Origin: Lophium mytilinum
Taxonomy: Eukaryota; Ascomycota; Dothideomycetes; Mytilinidiales; Mytilinidiaceae
Length of the DNA stretch: 64,000 nucleotides
Direction of reading: 5' to 3'
NCBI GenBank assembly: GCA_010093605.1
Contig: MU004188.1
Coordinates: 692,341-756,340, forward strand
The notes beneath the pieces were generated by a model. The model ran no database searches. It saw only the letters and a program-made list of their open reading frames with translations, and had not been told where the DNA came from. Of this stretch, positions 24,955-34,702 are shown piece after piece. The translations under genes were made by a program, and so were the position numbers. The first letter of the stretch is position 1. Every line of letters begins with the position of its first letter.

Positions 24955-26426
24955 ATGTCAGTCAACAATCGTAGCCCTATTGCAAAGCCCGCGGAACCAA
25001 AGCCGCGGAAGCTGAGAGCATCTTGTGATGCATGCTCGCGTGCTAAGGTGAAGTGTGATAAGGTCAGGCCTACATGCCATCGGTGTGGAAATATGGGGAT
25101 ATGCTGTAACTACTCCCCGTCAATGAGGTAAGTCATTCATATTGTCTCTAGGACCAAGAGCTAAAATGCGTTAGGCTAGGCAAGCCTCGAAAGAATCGAA
25201 GCATAGACATGTCACTGATCCGCGACGTATCTCCGGCAAGCTCCTGTGGAGCCTTCGGGTCACGGCTCGACATGAGATCACGAACCGCATCGTCTACAGC
25301 AGAGAGCTCACCTGAGCCGATTGATTCATTCTTCTTCGGACCAAATACCCCAGAGTATCCCTACCAAGACGCGTTTATGGCCGGGTTCAATAGCCGCTAT
25401 TCGCCAGAAACCACCACCGGCCCTAGCTTGCCCGGATATCACACCGAAGATCTCTTTCTGACTCCGTCGTCAGAGCCGCTATTTAGCAGTCCTCTGTCCC
25501 ACTTCCCGCCCTCTTATCACACCGGGACGCTCTCTGTTCCCATCACCATGCCTGGCCACTCCGCGCAGTTCACAACGCCCCAAACCATGCACCATCCCAT
25601 GTCATCCCAAGCACCAAACCACTACTCCTCCTCTGACGACCAATCCTACTTCACCTCAAAATACATGACCGAGCCGACTGCAATGACAGGCCCTTGTCCC
25701 CTCCCAACCCCAGACCCAGCGCCCACCTCGACGCCACACGCCCGCGACCACGACTGCACCGAATTCGCCTTCTCCACCCTCAGCAACCTCTACGCACCAC
25801 CCTCCTACCAGCCCTCCGCCGCCGACTTCGGCGCTGCCGCCGGCCTGCCCACCCTCGACTCCGTCCTCGCCACCAACAAGGACGCCGTCGAGAAAGTCTC
25901 GGTGCTGCTCGGCTGCCCCTGCTCCACGAACCCCCACTACAGCACCACCGTCGCCTTCACCATCATCAAGATCCTCGCGTGGTACCAAGCCGTCGCGGGG
26001 CTGGGCTCGCCCCACAACGCCGTCTCCGCTTCCTCCGCCGCCGCCGACGGGACCGCGAGCAGCGGTGGGCCCCTCGAAGCGTTTACGGCGACGCCTATCG
26101 CGCTCGGCGCGTTCCAGCTCGACGGCGAGGACGAGGCGCGCTTCCGGGCGCAGGTCGTGCTGGGCGAGCTGCGCCGCGTGGAGAAGCTGGTTGATAAGTT
26201 CAGCGACCGGTACTGCAAGGCGGCGGCGGGTGCGCGGGAGAAGATGGAGCAAGGGGGTGGTGCGGCTGGGGGCGTGTATGGGAGCTTGGAGACGCTGTTG
26301 CGGACGCGGGTGCGCGAGACGGTAGCGATGACGCTTGGGGGTGCGGCGGAGGATGTCAGACGGCAGTGGCAGCAGGCGCAGGTGATGGGGCGGCGGAGGG
26401 GGGAGGGGTGGGGGGTTGAGGTGTGA
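24955..26426 (+). CDS. AflR-type Zn2Cys6 transcription factor
   Basis: Two exons (24955-25127 and 25175-26426, 47-nt intron) join in frame to 474 codons. The binuclear zinc cluster lies at residues 24-51, C-x2-C-x6-C-x6-C-x2-C-x6-C (CDACSRAKVKCDK ... CHRCGNMGICC). The intron splits it from the basic linker LGKPRKNRS, as in many fungal regulators. The middle is Ser/Thr/Pro-rich and probably disordered. The C-terminal half has VSVLLGCPCSTNPHYSTTV, then IIKILAWYQAVAG and LGELRRVEKLVDKFSDRY, which is the AflR (aflatoxin regulatory) domain layout. Such proteins usually control a neighbouring biosynthetic cluster, but I see no polyketide or other backbone enzyme within the window. Confidence 0.88.
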
Positions 26427-27448
26427 TGGATGGCTGGTACGAAAAAGAGAAAGGTGGAGATGTGGGCTTCTTTGGAATGGGAAAGGGGGTTTTGGGTAAT
26501 TTTTATTGGATATTGATTATGGAGAGTGATGTGAGTGTAGATAGAGTTGCGTGTCAACGGCTGTATGAAAACGTGTATTTCTATGAGGTGGTACCAATGT
26601 ATTTTTGTCAATTTTTTTTACTCAGTAAGAGACGCAATGGTAATACATTGACAGTATGAGAATGGGTCTAGAGAGGAGGTACTTCAAGACGTTCGTGAGG
26701 CTGATGGCGCAATGCTGACCGGACTGCTTCTGTTACCTAACCCCCCTGTCCGGACGTCCGCTTGGTGCTTACGTTATTCTACGCGAGTTGCGGCTCCGGC
26801 ATGGTGGCTTGCCTATAGTAGTATCGAATAACATTTGCTCGACAGTGTCCATCTTGATTTTCCAGCGGATTGTGGTTCTTGGTGTTCGTCTGGTTGGTGT
26901 TTCGGAATCCTACGTGTCGAGGTTATGGCCCGTGCATATGCGTCACGTGACTCTTATGTCAGCTGCACGTGACTACATGATGAGGCTTGCGTGTTGGAGC
27001 ATTCAGGTCGTCGATTCTCGGCCTCACTTCAAATTCGAAAGGTGCATTCCCATCTTCGCAAGTATGAAGATGCAGCATTCATGATTCAAAAGAGTTCGGG
27101 GACCAGAGTCAAGGGAGGCGAACTTGGACGATCTATTCCGGAAAGTATAATAGTTCAAAGCCCGCCAGTGAAGGCGGACAGTGAGTTAGCACCTTGATCG
27201 GGGTGTTCCGTGGTACTCTACAGGTAGGTGAAGAGAGCTCATGGTGCGTTATCCTGCATCCACGTCTTCGGCTCCGCGTACCAGCGGCCAGGAGAACCTC
27301 GCATCTCCTTCGCTTTTTGTCGGTGCATAGTATCCTACGCAGTATGTTTACAAAGACAACTATTCATAGTCACTTTTCTGGCTCCAGGACATAACATCAA
27401 GGAAAGCTCGAAGGTTGCTGATACCCAGCTAATCAAACTTGGTCACTG
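26427..27448. other. Intergenic region with two CACGTG sites
   Basis: Spacer downstream of the AflR-type gene. Two CACGTGAC motifs occur within 30 bp near 26,940-26,970. They could be bHLH/E-box sites, but no gene start lies close by. No other feature seen. Confidence 0.3.
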
Positions 27449-27712
27449 ATGTGTGGGTTCTTGCAAACGCTGTGCCCGGTGTGCGGGAGGGGGGGGGAGT
27501 ACAGGTTCCAGAGTTGTGAGAAGTTGGATTGCCTGGCCATGGCAAAAGACGGCGGTGGGAGGGGTTGGGTGCCTGCTCAGACGGAGAAGAAGAGGTGTGA
27601 GGGATGTAAGGAGGCGCTGGATCGCTGGAGGAGTGGAAGATCCGCCGACATGGACTGTAGCGGAGGTCGTGCCGACGGAACGTTAATGGGGCCGGGGACG
27701 AGGGATTGCTGA
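27449..27712 (+). CDS. Small MC-type cysteine-rich protein (fourth relative of the 31.6-33.5 kb family)
   Basis: An 87-codon ORF with a true ATG. The start MCGFLQTLCPVCG has the same M-C-x6-C-x2-C-G beginning as the three tandem paralogues near 32 kb. A Cys follows ten residues after the CG (nine in the others), and a closing CEGC pair lies at about residues 48-51. Between them it has an extra Cys (DCLAMAKD) and a different linker. There is no signal peptide. The Cys pairs suggest one or two zinc ribbons. It may be a diverged dispersed copy. Function unknown. The C-terminus beyond about residue 60 looks random, so the true end could differ. Confidence 0.45.
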   Translation: MCGFLQTLCPVCGRGGEYRFQSCEKLDCLAMAKDGGGRGWVPAQTEKKRCEGCKEALDRWRSGRSADMDCSGGRADGTLMGPGTRDC

Positions 27713-28962
27713 ATCTGCTCGCAAATCTAGTAGTTTCAAGGGGTTGCTTCTTGGAAAGACTAAAAGATGTGGTATTAATCACAGCTTCTTTTGATTGGGG
27801 TACTTCGTGATCCGGTCTATTCTGTCTTGTCTACCAAAGAGCTCTCCCATGATCGGAAACCCCCGGGAGTGATTCTCGATGCTGCGTGGCAGTCTACCGG
27901 ATGTAGTACTAATCACTGTCTCCTATAGCTCGCTGCAGTCTTCCTATCTTATCTACTCGTGATCTTTGGCATTGACATCATGGTCCCAGGTCTAGACTAC
28001 TGCTGATGATGCTGGCCTCGGGTAAAACGGTGGATACGAGGACTCCAGCCTGGACTGCTAATGATAGACTTGGCCTCTGGCAATGTGACCGGTTCTGCAA
28101 TTTACATGGTGATCCGGTATTGCTTTTGCTGTTCCTACCGCTCGCCGGTTGTCAGACTTCTCCCAAGTTGATGTATAGTATATGGTACTAAGGCAGGCTC
28201 TTTTCCGCGATGGAGGGGAAATCGGCATGTGTTATCCACGAGCGTAAGGCGGATTGACGTCGGAAACCCGATCGACGATGCCTCCGGGGTCGGTTGGAGC
28301 CCAACGCTGAGCTGCATCTTACCTGCCGTGCATCCTCGGGACGATGTGTCCATATAGAAATGGCGCAGCTGCAGCTGGCGACGCGGCCATCGCGATTCGA
28401 GTGGATATAGAGGGTCACACGGCGGTTGACATCGGTGGCGGGGCGGCCAGGAACGGAGATGTGCCCCGCCACATCAGGGTCTGGGCTCGTCTTCCGACAC
28501 GGAAATGGTGGGGCAGCAGCGATGACGTCGGCAATCTGCTGTGGCTTCCCGCATGCGAAAGCAACAATTGGATGCCAGAATGCCCCTAAGCCGCAATTGC
28601 CCATAGCGCGGATCTCTAGTTGCTGCTCGCGATTGGCCGGCAGCTCGCGCCGTGCCGTCATGCCAAGCAGTGAATGGACTTTTGCTGCTTCGGGCGTAGC
28701 CTTCCGCGTGCCACTTGAGGCACTCCTTCCCACACGTCATCGCGACGACAGCTTTGAAGGCGGCATAGAGGGGTCATGGGGTGAGGGGCAGGCAGTCGCA
28801 CTGGCCGCCCGGGCGCGTCATTCCACGAGGCAGCCGCAGTCGAGGGCGTATATAAGTCTTCCACCTGCCCGCTTCCTGTCTTCTTCTTCATCCACCAACA
28901 ACTCCACATCACAATCACAACACCAAACCAACCAACAACCAATCCCCAACAACAAACTCACA
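27713..28962. other. Intergenic region and GRG-1 promoter
   Basis: No recognisable gene. The last 150 bases before the GRG-1 start contain GTATATAAG at about 28848, a probable TATA box, followed by a C/A-rich leader with many CAACA/CCAAC repeats, typical of strongly expressed fungal genes. Confidence 0.5.
28846..28856 (+). promoter_or_regulatory. Probable TATA box of GRG-1
   Basis: GCGTATATAAG lies about 110 bp before the ATG and just ahead of the CA-rich leader. Position and leader composition support it. No direct mapping of the start is possible from sequence. Confidence 0.5.
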
Positions 28963-29264
28963 ATGGATGCCATCAAGTATGCTCTGCCCCTCTCGTTCTG
29001 AGTCTCCGCAACGGCTGCTAACCCCTCACCTTAGGAACGCTGCCAACTCCGCCTCCGAGACCATCCAACAGGGTGTCTCCGGCACCTCCAAGGAGGCCAA
29101 CAAGCAGGTCGCCAAGGACGGTGATGCATCCCTCACTGACCGTGCCACCGCTGGCAAGGACGCTCTCTCGGACAAGGCCTCTGAGGAGAAGCACGCTGTA
29201 AGCAGCCTCAACAATCCGGACACATATTCATCTCACTAACCCCTCGTCTCAGGCCAAGAAGTAA
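28963..29264 (+). CDS. grg-1: GRG-1/CCG-1-like stress and clock-controlled small protein
   Basis: Three exons (28963-28976, 29035-29197, 29253-29264) close in frame to 62 codons. The 14-nt first exon gives MDAI plus two bases, and splicing yields MDAIKNAANSASETIQ, then SKEANKQVAKDGDASL and a short Lys-rich end. This matches the Neurospora glucose-repressible / clock-controlled gene product in length, composition and motif order (MD.IKNAAN.xSET, KEANK.VAKD, DA.SDK..E.KH). The protein is small, hydrophilic and helical. In Neurospora the gene responds to glucose, light, clock and stress; whether it does so here is inference. The CA-rich leader and TATA box suggest high expression. Confidence 0.92.
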
Positions 29265-29818
29265 ATGCTCGAGCTGGACAACCACTTCACCTTCATCAGT
29301 CAACACTAGGGATCATGGGCGATACCACGGCTAGGCCTGGTTAGGGCTAGCTACTACATCTTAGCTTCAATGAAATGACGGCTTCGGAACTCTGAACTAT
29401 CTCTTGGTGTCGTGAACTGTGACTGCGTGACTGCTTCAACTACATGTGAGACGCTTCTGCCTCATCCATCCTTCTCTTCATCATCTTCTCGTTTTGCGTC
29501 CTTGGTTATTGCAATCAATACACGTTTCTCCTTCACGACCTCACGAACCTACTCAGGCTCCCAAATCGAGCCAGTGCTGCGCTGTTAGCATCGTGTAGGC
29601 GCCTATCTAAGGACTTTCTCAATTGCCATGTCGCCGCAACTCTACCACAAAATGCCGCACGCTCACATAGACGTATGTGCAAGCTCTTCTACCGCTGCTT
29701 GTGGTGTTCCGATTAGCTTCTAAGAACTTAAACAGCTGTCAAGTCTATCAATTACAACATCTGCGAACTCGTCAGGCAACTTTCCACATCTTAGCTATCA
29801 ACATTACGACTTGCAGAA
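29265..29818. other. Intergenic, GRG-1 3' UTR
   Basis: Holds the probable 3' UTR of GRG-1. Near 29627 an ATG with a following GTATGT could be a first exon of the damaged ORF downstream, but the join is not convincing. Confidence 0.3.
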
Positions 29819-30488
29819 CGGGTCCCTTCGAAGTTTGAGCAGCTTCTCCGTATCAAAATCACTCCCTCGCCGCGTCGAATGTCAATCATCGAACCACTCT
29901 TTCCTCTTCCCTGTCATCAGGACGTGAAGGCTCGACACCTTGTAAGGGAGCTCGCCTTGAACCTTCCCCCGCCATTCCACTCCTATCTAACCTCCTTTCT
30001 CAGAACGTTGCTGAACCCCACCATGCGCACAACCTATCCCAACCCCGCACCCGCTGGCTTAATCACACTCGTCGCCAGCGTCACCCCCCGCGTTCATGCT
30101 AAAGAAGGTCGCAGAGAAGTATAGCTCTGAGCTCTCCCCCAGGCAAGGCCACCTAGAGTTCAACGACTCCATCGAACTCGGCGTTCTTGAGGCTATACTC
30201 AGCCACGCCCGTTGCGGAGAGGAGACATTGCACGATCCGTGGGCGAGACGCGGTAACATGCGATGACGGGGTAGTGTCATACGGCTATTGGGGATGAAAT
30301 TGAGGCATCTATTATGCGAATGTGGAGACAAATAGGCTGGAGAGGGAATTTCGGGCCCCGCGCTTTCGGAGCAAGCCGATGAAGAGGACGAGGATAATTT
30401 GAAGGATTGGGACGTGGAATCTGCTAAGAAGGAGAGCCCTACGAAGTATTGCAATGAGATTTATGGGACTGAAAATAGCGAGACGTAG
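29819..30488 (+). pseudogene. Unidentified ORF broken by frameshifts
   Basis: One frame reads EQLLRIKITPSPRRMSIIEP, then VKARHLVRELALNLPPPFHS and LRTLLNPTMRTTYPNPAPAG up to VASVTPRV. After a one-base shift near 30096 it continues as MLKKVAEKYSSELSPRQGHL, EFNDSIELGVLEAILSHARC and GEETLHDPWARRG. Still other frames carry EIEASIMRMWRQIGW and DEEDEDNLKDWDVESAKKE. Successive coherent pieces in different frames look like one protein gene that has decayed, although an unrecognised intron could account for a later shift. I do not know the family. Confidence 0.4.
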
Positions 30489-31648
30489 GAGAAAAATTGC
30501 GGACATGACTCCGTCACGCTAGCCACACACACACACTACTCGGGTGACCACACGGGAGCCCTCAAAGAGAATGATCTCCTATGATGAAGACTCGATGGCT
30601 TCGATGGCACTCGGTTTGGGTATTGTTTGAGGGATTGATCACTAATGCCGACCTCCAATGATTTAGGTTGACATGGTCTTACAAGCCTACAGCTAGATCG
30701 TCATCAGGGCGCATTCGAGCAACCAGGCCATCAATTTCTACTCTTAATGGGCGCGCTAGGCCACCTCAGACGTCAGTGTCATGATGGGATGTAAGAAATG
30801 CGCATATCTATAGGCCTATGGCTGGGCACTACTTTCTCAAAGGTCGCTTTTCTCCATGATATATTCCTCCTCATCGAACTTAGTGCGTAAGATACCCCCT
30901 ACTTGCGATCCAATATGCAGCTTTACTTGCTTTCAGCTTTCGTAGAGTATCATTGGCTCTGGAGTTTCATTTCCTTGAATGCGGCCATTATGCCTTCCAT
31001 CGTCCGCTCTGCTGCCTCATATCTCTACACATACTGTCTAATATAGGTTTGTGTGAATGCAACAATTACTACTTAAGGTACCCCAGCGCACCAATTGAAA
31101 AGCGAAGCGATAGATCAAAACGCAGTCCACTAATCTTGCTCCTATTGTCTGAGGTAGGCGAAAAGGTTTTCGGCTGCTCAAAATGATTTACTTCAATCTG
31201 ATTTGGACTGACGGAAGTTTCCGAGACGCCACAAACATCGGCGAGATCGTATGGGATTATCCATGATAACTAAGAACCTTATTCTCATGGCTTCACGATT
31301 CCCCTTCACTAGTTCTGGCATTGCTTCAATTCTTCCATTGATACCCAAGGACTCGTTGTCCTTGACAACTTTTCTTGGAGCTGGCTGCCCCATACGTCAT
31401 CACCAGTTCCGTATTGCGGTGACCCGTATTTCCTGTGAAGCTATGCTTCACTATCCCTGGAACCCAACTCACCAAGAAAATCTTTCTAGCATATATAAAC
31501 CTACATCCACTTTCTTCCTTTCCTTCTATATACCTAAGTCCTCTCCATCAAGATAACCACAACTTTCAGCATTCGAAATTCTCGCCCTCAGTCATAGAAC
31601 GTTTTATCGAAACCCACCAGTAAACCACAATACCGTACATCTTCCACA
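30489..31648. other. Intergenic region with TATA box of the first MC gene
   Basis: A short CA dinucleotide run lies near 30523-30535. No gene is seen until the MC gene at 31649. Its probable TATA box (CATATATAAA at about 31490) lies about 155 bp before the ATG, followed by a C/T- and CA-rich leader. Confidence 0.45.
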
Positions 31649-31867
31649 ATGTGCCAACTCAGTACAATCACCTGCACCCGCTGCGGCGACAAGGAGGAGG
31701 TCTACAAGCCATGCCTGATGTTCCGTGTCAATAACCCGAAAGGCACCGTCCTTGATGCTCGTGGATTCGCGGATTGCGAATGGAAGACACAGTACAATGA
31801 GCAGAGCAATGCGGGGTGTGCCGAATGCCTTCGACGCTCGCTTGGGGGTAGACGCTATAGGCCATGA
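31649..31867 (+). CDS. MC-type small cysteine-rich protein, tandem copy 1
   Basis: A 72-codon single-exon ORF with a good leader and TATA box. Cysteines are at residues 2, 9, 12, 22, 43, 57 and 60. The shared pattern of the tandem family is M-C-x6-C-x2-C-G-x9-C, a linker of 20-22 residues, C, a spacer, then C-x2-C. Copy 1 has a single Cys (43) in the middle where copies 2 and 3 have a pair. There is no signal peptide or membrane segment; the C-terminus is basic (RRSLGGRRYRP). The paired Cys suggest zinc ribbons. About 50 bp past the stop, the sequence around GATTAAGCTTGCCT is shared with copy 2. Function unknown. Confidence 0.7.
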   Translation: MCQLSTITCTRCGDKEEVYKPCLMFRVNNPKGTVLDARGFADCEWKTQYNEQSNAGCAECLRRSLGGRRYRP

Positions 31868-32227
31868 AGTGGATGTGGGGTCCATGTGCAAGGGAAGGAT
31901 GATCTAGATAGTCGATCTGATTAAGCTTGCCTCTCATTATATAATCCTGATCTTGATGTGACTGCTTGCGTGAACCCTCGGCCTTGTTCTCGGCCTCAGT
32001 CAGCTTGACTTATGCTCAGTTTCGTCATCTACAAAATCGACGCCTGTTTTCCCTTACGTGGTGTATTATGGATACCTGGTGTCTCTTGACTCTACGTACT
32101 CCCTACTTACAATACTCCCTTCCATTTTCTGCGTCTTACTCCTGGCAACGTCTAGAATCCTCATGTCCAAATCAATCTGCAAGGTTAGCTTCTCGTCAGC
32201 AAACACAAAAGCGGCGTTATTAGGAAC
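31868..32227. other. Spacer between tandem copies 1 and 2
   Basis: Contains the copy 1 3' region with GATTAAGCTTGCCT (about 31918-31931) and no other gene. CTCTACGTAC near 32090 is echoed in the next spacer, in line with a roughly 0.8-kb duplicated unit. Confidence 0.5.
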
Positions 32228-32326
32228 GTGTTAGCATTAGGTGAATGCATGCCTCGCAGTTGTCCGAAGCCACTTCACAGCCAGTAGAGGCCAGCTCACG
32301 TAGGGAAGCCTTTCGAGGGTATATAA
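32228..32326 (+). repeat. Duplicated promoter block, copy upstream of MC copy 2
   Basis: About 100 bp ending in the TATA box. It aligns with 32981-33077. Shared stretches include GTGTTAGCATTAGGTGAA (versus GTGTCAGCATCAGGTGAA), TGCCTCG, GAAGCCAC and GCCTTTCGAGGGTATATA. The 3' 18 bp, including the TATA box, are identical in both copies. Confidence 0.8.
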
Positions 32327-32476
32327 CGCTCCCTAGCTCCTCTTCTTTTCCATTACCCAAATATCCACCATCGACACAAGCAAAAATATCAGCAATCAGA
32401 AATCTAACCCCATACATAAAGCCCACCATCGAACCAGCCTAACAGACCACTTTGCCCAACCACTACCGCTTCCACG

Positions 32477-32701
32477 ATGTGCACACACCTCACACAGACC
32501 TGCAACCGCTGCGGCGCTAAGACCGAGTACTTCACATCATGCCTAGGTTTCAGCTTTGATAACGGGCGCGAGGCCGTCCCCGATGCTAGTCAAGTTGCCA
32601 AATGCAAGTGTGCCAACCAAGTCAACCAGCGTAAGAATGGGTGCGACAAATGCTATCGATCGGATCGGCCCCGCTTGGGCCACTTGGGGCATATTGGGTA
32701 G
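32477..32701 (+). CDS. MC-type small cysteine-rich protein, tandem copy 2
   Basis: A 74-codon single-exon ORF. Cysteines are at residues 2, 9, 12, 22, 43, 45, 56 and 59. It starts MCTHLTQTCNRCGAKTEYFT, and CDKC forms the last pair. Eight Cys in four groups would suit two zinc sites. No signal peptide. The tail is basic with Gly-His repeats (GHLGHIG). The promoter block is shared with copy 3 and the 3' flank with copy 1, so this is the middle unit of a head-to-tail triplication. It is the best-preserved member. Not related to any family I can name. Confidence 0.72.
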   Translation: MCTHLTQTCNRCGAKTEYFTSCLGFSFDNGREAVPDASQVAKCKCANQVNQRKNGCDKCYRSDRPRLGHLGHIG

Positions 32702-32980
32702 GAATTGACGGGAACGGATGATCTGAGATAGTCTATATCTAGAATATTGATTAAGCTTGCCTTGTACACCATTGATTTGACTTTGGATGAGAGTGTGAAT
32801 GTCAGGGAGGAGCCTACAACTTAGTTGTTATGTGAAAAGTAATGATGTGTTAAGAGCTGCATGGCGCGGTTACCGTCTTCTTCTTTGCTCTACGTACACT
32901 CTTCCGTCATCGATACGTTCTTTTCTTTGCTCATGCCCAACGTATACCCCTGCTACACTGCGTGACAGTTGATAAGTAAT

Positions 32981-33077
32981 GTGTCAGCATCAGGTGAAGG
33001 CGTGCCTCGTCGCTTGAAGCCACCGCACAGTCACTGAAAGCCACCTCGTCAAGGCAGGCCTTTCGAGGGTATATATA
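32981..33077 (+). repeat. Duplicated promoter block, copy upstream of MC copy 3
   Basis: Partner of the block at 32228-32326, with the identical GCCTTTCGAGGGTATATA terminus and the related GTGTCAGCATCAGGTGAA start. It places the TATA box about 170 bp before the copy 3 reading frame. Confidence 0.8.
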
Positions 33078-33247
33078 TCCCTGACTACATCTTCTTCCTT
33101 TCCCTTATTTAAACATTCTCCACAATCACAACTCTAACTACCAGCAGCCACAGAACTTAACCCTAACTACCAAATCCATCATCAAACCCTTTACCAACCC
33201 CTTTATCAAACGACACTCTTCATCAATCCAACACCCCCACCTGCACA

Positions 33248-33481
33248 GTGTGCAAGCACGAGAAGTTCATCTGCAACAACTGCGGCGCCCAGGACGAAAT
33301 GTTCACCTCCTGCGCTGACTGGAGCCGGCGGAACCCCCGCGCTGACCCCAGCGCTCCGGGCCCAGACGGCAAGCCGAACTGCTCGAAATGCCCTCGATTT
33401 GCACCTTACTACCGTCGCTACCCGACCTGCGAAGAGTGCCCTCTCCCTTCTGTATCCGGTCGCCGTGGCCGTGGGTACTAG
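33248..33481 (+). CDS. MC-type small cysteine-rich protein, tandem copy 3 (start codon altered)
   Basis: The frame matches the family from residue 2 on. Cys are at 2, 9, 12, 22, 45, 48, 61 and 64 (CKHEKFICNNCGAQDEMFTS, NCSKC, TCEEC). The tail is basic (RRGRGY). The codon where copies 1 and 2 have ATG is GTG here. Either the copy is dead, or translation begins elsewhere, or splicing supplies the A: the preceding CACCTGCACAG would be a fair acceptor, leaving TG-TGC after it. The linker between the two Cys groups is longer (22 residues) and Pro/Gly-rich. The intact frame suggests the loss, if real, is recent. Confidence 0.55.
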   Translation: MCKHEKFICNNCGAQDEMFTSCADWSRRNPRADPSAPGPDGKPNCSKCPRFAPYYRRYPTCEECPLPSVSGRRGRGY

Positions 33482-33607
33482 GGGGTTGGGGAAAGGATGG
33501 GGAGGGAGTTAAGAGGATGTAGTGGGGGATCATCATTAGGGAATACCAATCGAACGATGTGAAATCCTGATTTTGATTCACTGTGACTGTGATTGGCGTG
33601 ATGAATA

Positions 33608-34702
33608 TTGATGATGCCTGGGGACGTGAGCTTGCTTAGGCAGGAGATGCTGATAACTGGTTTAGCCGCTACCGTCATAGTGAAGGACATTGACCTGTTC
33701 CAACAGCTATTGGGGCTAGGCGCAAATCCGTTTGATAAATCGGCTATTCTGATCGCTTCCCTGTGTCACGACGTAAGCTTTATCATGGAACTGTTCAGAG
33801 TATATGAGCATACTCGACCTAGAAGGCGAGGTTTCGCAACCGAAGCGCTCAAAGAAGCCATCCGAAGAGCAGACCTACAAACGATCAAACTCTTCGCAAA
33901 ACGTGCAGACATCAATTAGCCTATCGCATATGCCAACATTGGAGATGATCATAGTGAATCTTTGAGCGCGCTCGGTCAAGCAATTGCCGGCAAGGGTCCA
34001 TAATATGGAAGTCATTCAAATTCTCTTGGAGAACGGCGGAGATCCGAATGGTGTTGTGGGCATATACAGTGGGACATACAGGTCGAGAGCCCTCCAGTAC
34101 GCCATCGAAACGGAAGAGCTACCCAAAGTTGAACAGTTGGTAAAGCTGGAGCAGACATCAATCTGCCAGCGAAATGGGGGGTTCATCAAACGCCTCTCCA
34201 AGCTGCAGCAGCACAAGGAGCCAATGAAATAATTCGGTATCTAATATAGAAGGGAGCTGATGTCAACGAGCCTCCGGCATCGCGAGCCGGGGGTACGGCC
34301 CTTCGACTTGCCGCCATAGGAGGATATACTGGCACAGCATTATTGCTGCTAGAACATGGTGCGGACGTCAATGCAGCACCATCTATGATGGAGGGCAGGA
34401 TGGCCTTCGAAGCCGCCGCAGAGAATGGTCGAATCGAGATGATACTCCTACTCGTACAGAAAGGGGCTGATCTGCTATCGATTGAGAGCGCGCAGTATAA
34501 GCGTCCGTTAGATTTTGAAGAGAATTCTGGACAAATTGCAGTTTGCAATATGGTGCAGCGGCTGTACGAGACCAAACTCAGTGAAGAACAATTGCAAAGG
34601 ATGTTTCTACCTGACGGCCAAGAGACAAAGATAGTGCATGAGACGGAAGTGGATGAGAGTGAAATCTTTAGCAACTGGGTATCGTTTAGTCCGAGGCCGT
34701 AG
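33608..34702 (+). pseudogene. Ankyrin-repeat protein, multiply broken and 5'-truncated
   Basis: Ankyrin repeats are legible in several frames: DLFQQLLGLGANPFDKSAIL, LQTIKLFAKRADIN, MEVIQILLENGGDPNGVV, LPKVEQLV, and GGTALRLAAIGGYTGTALLL followed by LEHGADVN. The first frame stops at 33917-33919 right after ADIN, where the sequence continues in frame (PIAYANIGDDHSESL). A shift is needed near 33990-34000, others around 34140-34185, and there is another in-frame stop at about 34247 (IRYLI-stop-KGADVN). At least two stops and two to three shifts rule out a working gene. The last part (34250-34702) is open. No N-terminal domain is visible before 33608. Confidence 0.85.

Noticed and set aside
26940-26975. 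Two CACGTGAC sites as a regulatory module
   Set aside because: Six-base cores occur by chance and no gene start lies nearby. Mentioned only as a spacer note.
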